The notes under the pieces were generated by a model. That model ran no database searches. It was not told the origin of the DNA and saw nothing but the letters and a program-made list of their open reading frames with translations. Of a stretch of DNA of 7,651 nt, positions 5,072-7,651 are shown piece after piece; positions within the stretch are counted from its first letter, which is position 1; the number at the start of each line of letters is the position of its first letter. Made by a program: the position numbers and the translations under genes. The stretch lies in the NCBI GenBank assembly GCA_903923345.1, contig CAIXXI010000194.1:1-7651 (forward strand), written 5' to 3'. This stretch comes from an uncultured Burkholderiales bacterium. Its GTDB lineage: Bacteria; Pseudomonadota; Gammaproteobacteria; Burkholderiales; Burkholderiaceae_E.

Positions 5072-6241
5072 TCAGGGTTGGGATTCGTATCCGACCACCT
5101 GCAGGTCATAGCCGGCCATGCTGGGAATCCGGCGCGGCTGCGACAACAGGCGCATGCGACCGACACCGAGCTCACGCAGGATCTGCGCGCCCACACCGTA
5201 GGTCCGCAGGTCCATCTTGCCCTTGCCACGTGACCGCCCGTCGCTCGCTGGTGCACTGGCCATGGCATCAAACTGACGCAGCAGGCCATCGGCATCCTGG
5301 GCGCAGTTGAGCATCACCAGCACGCCTGCATCGCGCTTTGCGATCGCTTCCAGTGCGCGATGGACCGACCAGGCGTGCCGGCCCCGATCGACTTCCAGCA
5401 GATCGAGTACCGACAGCGGCTCATGCACCCGCACCAGCACTTCTTCTTCCGGACCAAAGGTTCCACGCACCATGGCCACATGGGGCGACCCACTGGGTTT
5501 GTCCCGGAACATGATCATCCGGAATCCACCGAACGGCGTCTGCACCGACCGCTCGCCGAGCCGTTCGATCAGGCTTTCGTTGGCGCTTCGGTAGTGGATG
5601 AGGTCAGCAATCGTGCCGATCTTCAGGCCGTGCTCGCGCCCGAACTCGATGAGATCCGGCAGCCTGGCCATGGTCCCGTCGTCCTTCAGGATTTCGCAGA
5701 TGACCGAGGCAGGCGTCAGCCCGGCGAGTTGGGCGAGGTCGCAACCCGCCTCGGTGTGTCCGGCCCGCATCAGCACGCCACCCGGGCGCGCAGTGAGCGG
5801 AAAGATGTGCCCCGGCTGAACCAGATCGTCGGCCTTTGCATCGGCGGCGACCGCCACGGCTACGGTCCGGGCGCGGTCTGCTGCCGAAATGCCGGTGGTC
5901 ACCCCTTCGGCGGCTTCGATTGAAACCGTGAAATTCGTGCCATGGGGCGTGCCATTGACCTGAACCATCGGCACGAGGTTCAGTTGCCGGCAGCGCTGCT
6001 CGGTGAGCGTGAGGCAGATCAGGCCACGGCCGTACCGGGCCATGAAATTGATCGCTTCGGGCGTCACGAAATCAGCCGCCAGCACAAGGTCGCCCTCGTT
6101 TTCACGGTCTTCTTCGTCGACCAGGATGACCATTCGGCCAGCCCTGAGTTCGGCGATGATTTCTGGTGTCGTGGCGAGGCGATCGCCGTGAGCAGCGGGC
6201 GCCTGCGCGCCCTGCCGGGATTGCAATTCGGTGATGGACAT
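5072..6241 (-). CDS. ribB: 3,4-dihydroxy-2-butanone-4-phosphate synthase with degenerate GTP cyclohydrolase II-like domain
   Basis: A 389-residue protein with two parts. Residues about 22-220 form a complete DHBP synthase, which turns ribulose 5-phosphate into the four-carbon unit of riboflavin plus formate. Seen there: DEEDRENEGDLVLAA (42-56, acidic Mg-binding loop), RYGRGLICL (69-77), TGISAADRARTV (116-127) and RPGGVLMRAGHTEAGCDLA (152-170) with His162 and Glu164. The C-terminal half aligns by eye with GTP cyclohydrolase II (VLVRVH at 268-273, DLRTYGVGAQILRELGV at 344-360) but lacks the zinc-binding cysteines; its only Cys is 313, and the catalytic Q-E-G-R-type segment is replaced by CAQDADGLL. 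It should not hydrolyse GTP, so a separate ribA is expected elsewhere. This matches the RibBX-type variant known in Proteobacteria, often annotated ribBA. It is probably the first gene of the operon. The ATG has only a weak ribosome site, and no FMN riboswitch was recognised upstream. Confidence 0.95.
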   Translation of the reverse strand: MSITELQSRQGAQAPAAHGDRLATTPEIIAELRAGRMVILVDEEDRENEGDLVLAADFVTPEAINFMARYGRGLICLTLTEQRCRQLNLVPMVQVNGTPHGTNFTVSIEAAEGVTTGISAADRARTVAVAVAADAKADDLVQPGHIFPLTARPGGVLMRAGHTEAGCDLAQLAGLTPASVICEILKDDGTMARLPDLIEFGREHGLKIGTIADLIHYRSANESLIERLGERSVQTPFGGFRMIMFRDKPSGSPHVAMVRGTFGPEEEVLVRVHEPLSVLDLLEVDRGRHAWSVHRALEAIAKRDAGVLVMLNCAQDADGLLRQFDAMASAPASDGRSRGKGKMDLRTYGVGAQILRELGVGRMRLLSQPRRIPSMAGYDLQVVGYESQP

Positions 6242-6468
6242 CGACTGGACCGTAGACGGGCCGCCCCGCTGCGCTCAACGGACCGACCACTGGATCGATA
6301 ACCGATGGAGTGTACCGGAAGGGACGTGAAGATCCTCAGGCGGGACATAAGGGTCGGGATGAAGAACAGCGAGGGCACCGGTCGAGTTTGATCAACCGTT
6401 CGACGGGATCACTCACGGTCAGGCCCGACGCTTGCCTACGATTTCGAAATGTCCTCCAGAACGCCCTC
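6242..6468. promoter_or_regulatory. Divergent intergenic region between ribB and the GGDEF-EAL gene
   Basis: This 227-nt gap must carry the promoters for both flanking genes if each starts near its annotated codon. On the minus strand the best -10-like hexamer for ribB is TACACT (complement of 6309-6314), but no fitting -35 is present. On the plus strand TTGATC at 6388-6393 could be a -35, but the hexamers 16-18 nt further on are poor. The octamer TTGATCAA (6388-6395) is a perfect palindrome and could be part of an operator, though one such octamer is weak evidence. I could not recognise the conserved core of an FMN riboswitch, a tRNA or any other structured RNA. Confidence 0.4.
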
Positions 6469-7651
6469 ATGACGCCCCCGTCGAGCCGCAAGCGGCCGCC
6501 TGCCCACACGCCCCGTGCGGATGGAGCGCCCGACAGGCCCCGTCGACGGGCAAGCGACCGCCTTGACATCGACACGGCAGCAGCCGAATCCGAGCCGCTG
6601 AACCCGGCGCGATTTCCGCTGGCCATGCGTCTGCCCATGGCGGGCGCAGCGTCCATCCTGCTGGCAAACGGGCTGGTGGCGATTCTGCTCACTGCCCTGC
6701 CTTTGCAAGGTCGCCCCCACCCGATCCTGGTCATCGCGTTCGCTGCTGCGTTAAGTCTGCTGCTCACCGTCGGCCTGCTGTCCCGGATCGCCGCGAGCCT
6801 TTCGGCCAGGCTGGGCGAAATCGTCGAGGTGCTGGGCCACTCGCGGATCGGGGACTATTCGCACCGGGTCGAACGGGGCCTCGGCGACGACATCGGTCGC
6901 GTCGCCCATAACGTCAATTTGCTGCTGTCGAGTTCGGCCCAGCGTGAAAAGCGCGTGCTCGAATCAGCGCTGTCAGACCCGCTGACCGGCCTGCCCAACC
7001 GAACCCTGCTGACCGAACGCTTGCGCCACATGCTGGCCTTGTCCAAACGGCAGCCGACGCCCTTTGCAATCGGCGTGATCGACCTGGATCGATTCAAGTT
7101 CGTCAATGACACGCTGGGCCATGCTGCCGGCGACACCGTCCTGGTCGAAGTGGCCAAGCGGCTCAGAGCCACGGTGCGCGACAGCGACACGGTGGCTCGA
7201 CTGGGCGGCGACGAATTCGTGCTGCTGCTCACCGGCGGCGAGGCCACGGTGCGTGAGGTGGCCTCACGGATCATCGATGCGATGCAGATGCCGATGGTCC
7301 ATCTGGAGCAGCGCATCGACATCGGTCTTTCGATTGGCATCGCGCTGTATCCGAACCATGGCGCAGACGACCGCACGCTCCTGCGGCATGCCGACAACGC
7401 CATGTATCAGGCCAAGCGCAGGCGCTCGGGGATCGAGATCTTCAGCGGCGAGACCAACGAGGTTCGGCGCAGCTATCTGTCGATGCTGGGCGAACTGCGC
7501 AAAGCGCTGGAAAGCGGGCAAATCCTGCTCGAATATCAGCCCAAGCTCGATGTGGCCAGCGGTCTGATCGTCGGCTTCGAAGGGCTGGTCCGCTGGAAAC
7601 ATCCAACCCGAGGCATGGTTCAGCCCTCCGAATTCGTGCCGTTCTCCGAAC
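6469..7651 (+). CDS. Membrane-bound GGDEF-EAL cyclic-di-GMP protein, 3' end outside window
   Basis: An open frame of 394 codons runs off the right edge. After a Pro/Arg-rich cytoplasmic stretch (1-52) come two membrane helices (about 57-79 and 84-105) joined by a loop of only a few residues. A HAMP-like linker follows (about 106-155, with RIGDYSHRVERGLGDDIG), then a GGDEF domain (about 165-325) and the start of an EAL domain (from about 336). The GGDEF domain looks active: D205 and D207 in IDLDRFK, N213 and D214, and an intact GGDEF signature at 246-250. RDSD at 237-240 is a proper inhibitory I-site, five residues upstream. The EAL motif reads EGL (371-373), keeping the metal-binding Glu. It should make and/or degrade c-di-GMP; whether the phosphodiesterase half works cannot be judged because most of it lies outside. 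The start is uncertain: ATG 6469 lacks a Shine-Dalgarno, and in-frame ATGs at 6625 and 6637 would drop the basic tail. Confidence 0.94.
   Translation, partial: MTPPSSRKRPPAHTPRADGAPDRPRRRASDRLDIDTAAAESEPLNPARFPLAMRLPMAGAASILLANGLVAILLTALPLQGRPHPILVIAFAAALSLLLTVGLLSRIAASLSARLGEIVEVLGHSRIGDYSHRVERGLGDDIGRVAHNVNLLLSSSAQREKRVLESALSDPLTGLPNRTLLTERLRHMLALSKRQPTPFAIGVIDLDRFKFVNDTLGHAAGDTVLVEVAKRLRATVRDSDTVARLGGDEFVLLLTGGEATVREVASRIIDAMQMPMVHLEQRIDIGLSIGIALYPNHGADDRTLLRHADNAMYQAKRRRSGIEIFSGETNEVRRSYLSMLGELRKALESGQILLEYQPKLDVASGLIVGFEGLVRWKHPTRGMVQPSEFVPFSE

Larger units (their letters stand above)
1930..6241 (-). other. Predicted transcription unit ribB-ribH-nusB-thiL-pgpA-pncC
   Basis: Six minus-strand genes follow each other with gaps of 25, 9 and 36 nt and then overlaps of 29 and 4 nt, with no terminator-like structure recognised inside. 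Co-transcription and partial translational coupling are therefore likely. The group combines riboflavin, thiamine diphosphate, phospholipid and pyridine-nucleotide functions with NusB. Its left end would be the hairpin at 1882-1905. Its promoter should lie in 6242-6468, where I could not place one with confidence. Confidence 0.7.

Noticed and set aside
6064..6767. Minus-strand open frames across the ribB start, the intergenic gap and the GGDEF-EAL N-terminus
   Set aside because: They are in other frames than ribB, overlap coding sequence on both sides, and have Arg/Ser-rich compositions without motifs. A GGAGG on the minus strand near 6453-6458 has no start codon following it at a usable distance.
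1..7651. CRISPR array, insertion sequence, prophage, tRNA or defence system
   Set aside because: No regularly spaced direct repeats, transposase or integrase motifs, tRNA-like cloverleaf or defence-type domains were seen. Nearly all the sequence is explained by conserved housekeeping genes in a familiar order.

Overview
The window is GC-rich, gene-dense chromosomal DNA. It looks like a betaproteobacterium, most likely Burkholderiales. This is inferred from gene order (ribB-ribH-nusB-thiL-pgpA-pncC, then recA-recX-sucC), from the degenerate-GTP-cyclohydrolase form of RibB, and from the general look of the RecA, NusB and RibH proteins. No alignment or tree was run. There is no sign of a phage, plasmid, insertion sequence, CRISPR array or RNA gene.

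Layout. All genes from the left edge to 6241 lie on the minus strand, so transcription runs right to left. In that order: ribB (3,4-dihydroxy-2-butanone-4-phosphate synthase with a dead C-terminal domain), ribH (lumazine synthase with a poly-aspartate tail), nusB (antitermination factor), thiL (thiamine-phosphate kinase), pgpA (phosphatidylglycerophosphatase A) and pncC (NMN amidohydrolase, CinA C-terminal family). These six are packed with gaps of 36 nt or less, or with overlaps, and probably form one operon. A 147-nt gap follows, holding a hairpin that may end the operon and a good LexA-regulated promoter. Then come recA and its regulator recX, and finally the first 23 codons of sucC at the left edge. 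On the plus strand, divergent from ribB, a membrane-bound GGDEF-EAL cyclic-di-GMP protein starts at about 6469 and runs off the right edge.

How the parts work together. The large operon groups flavin and thiamine cofactor steps (RibB, RibH, ThiL), pyridine-nucleotide salvage (PncC), phospholipid synthesis (PgpA) and transcription antitermination (NusB). recA-recX is a DNA-damage module: LexA repression through the box at 1845-1860, RecA as recombinase and LexA co-protease, RecX as the brake on RecA filaments. sucC opens a TCA-cycle operon.

I found no evidence of a new biological system. The points most worth a second look are the catalytically dead GTP-cyclohydrolase-like half of RibB, the LexA/promoter overlap at recA, the GAY-repeat acidic tail of RibH, the uncertain PgpA start with a G8 run between its two candidate start codons, and the input-poor GGDEF-EAL protein with an EGL motif.
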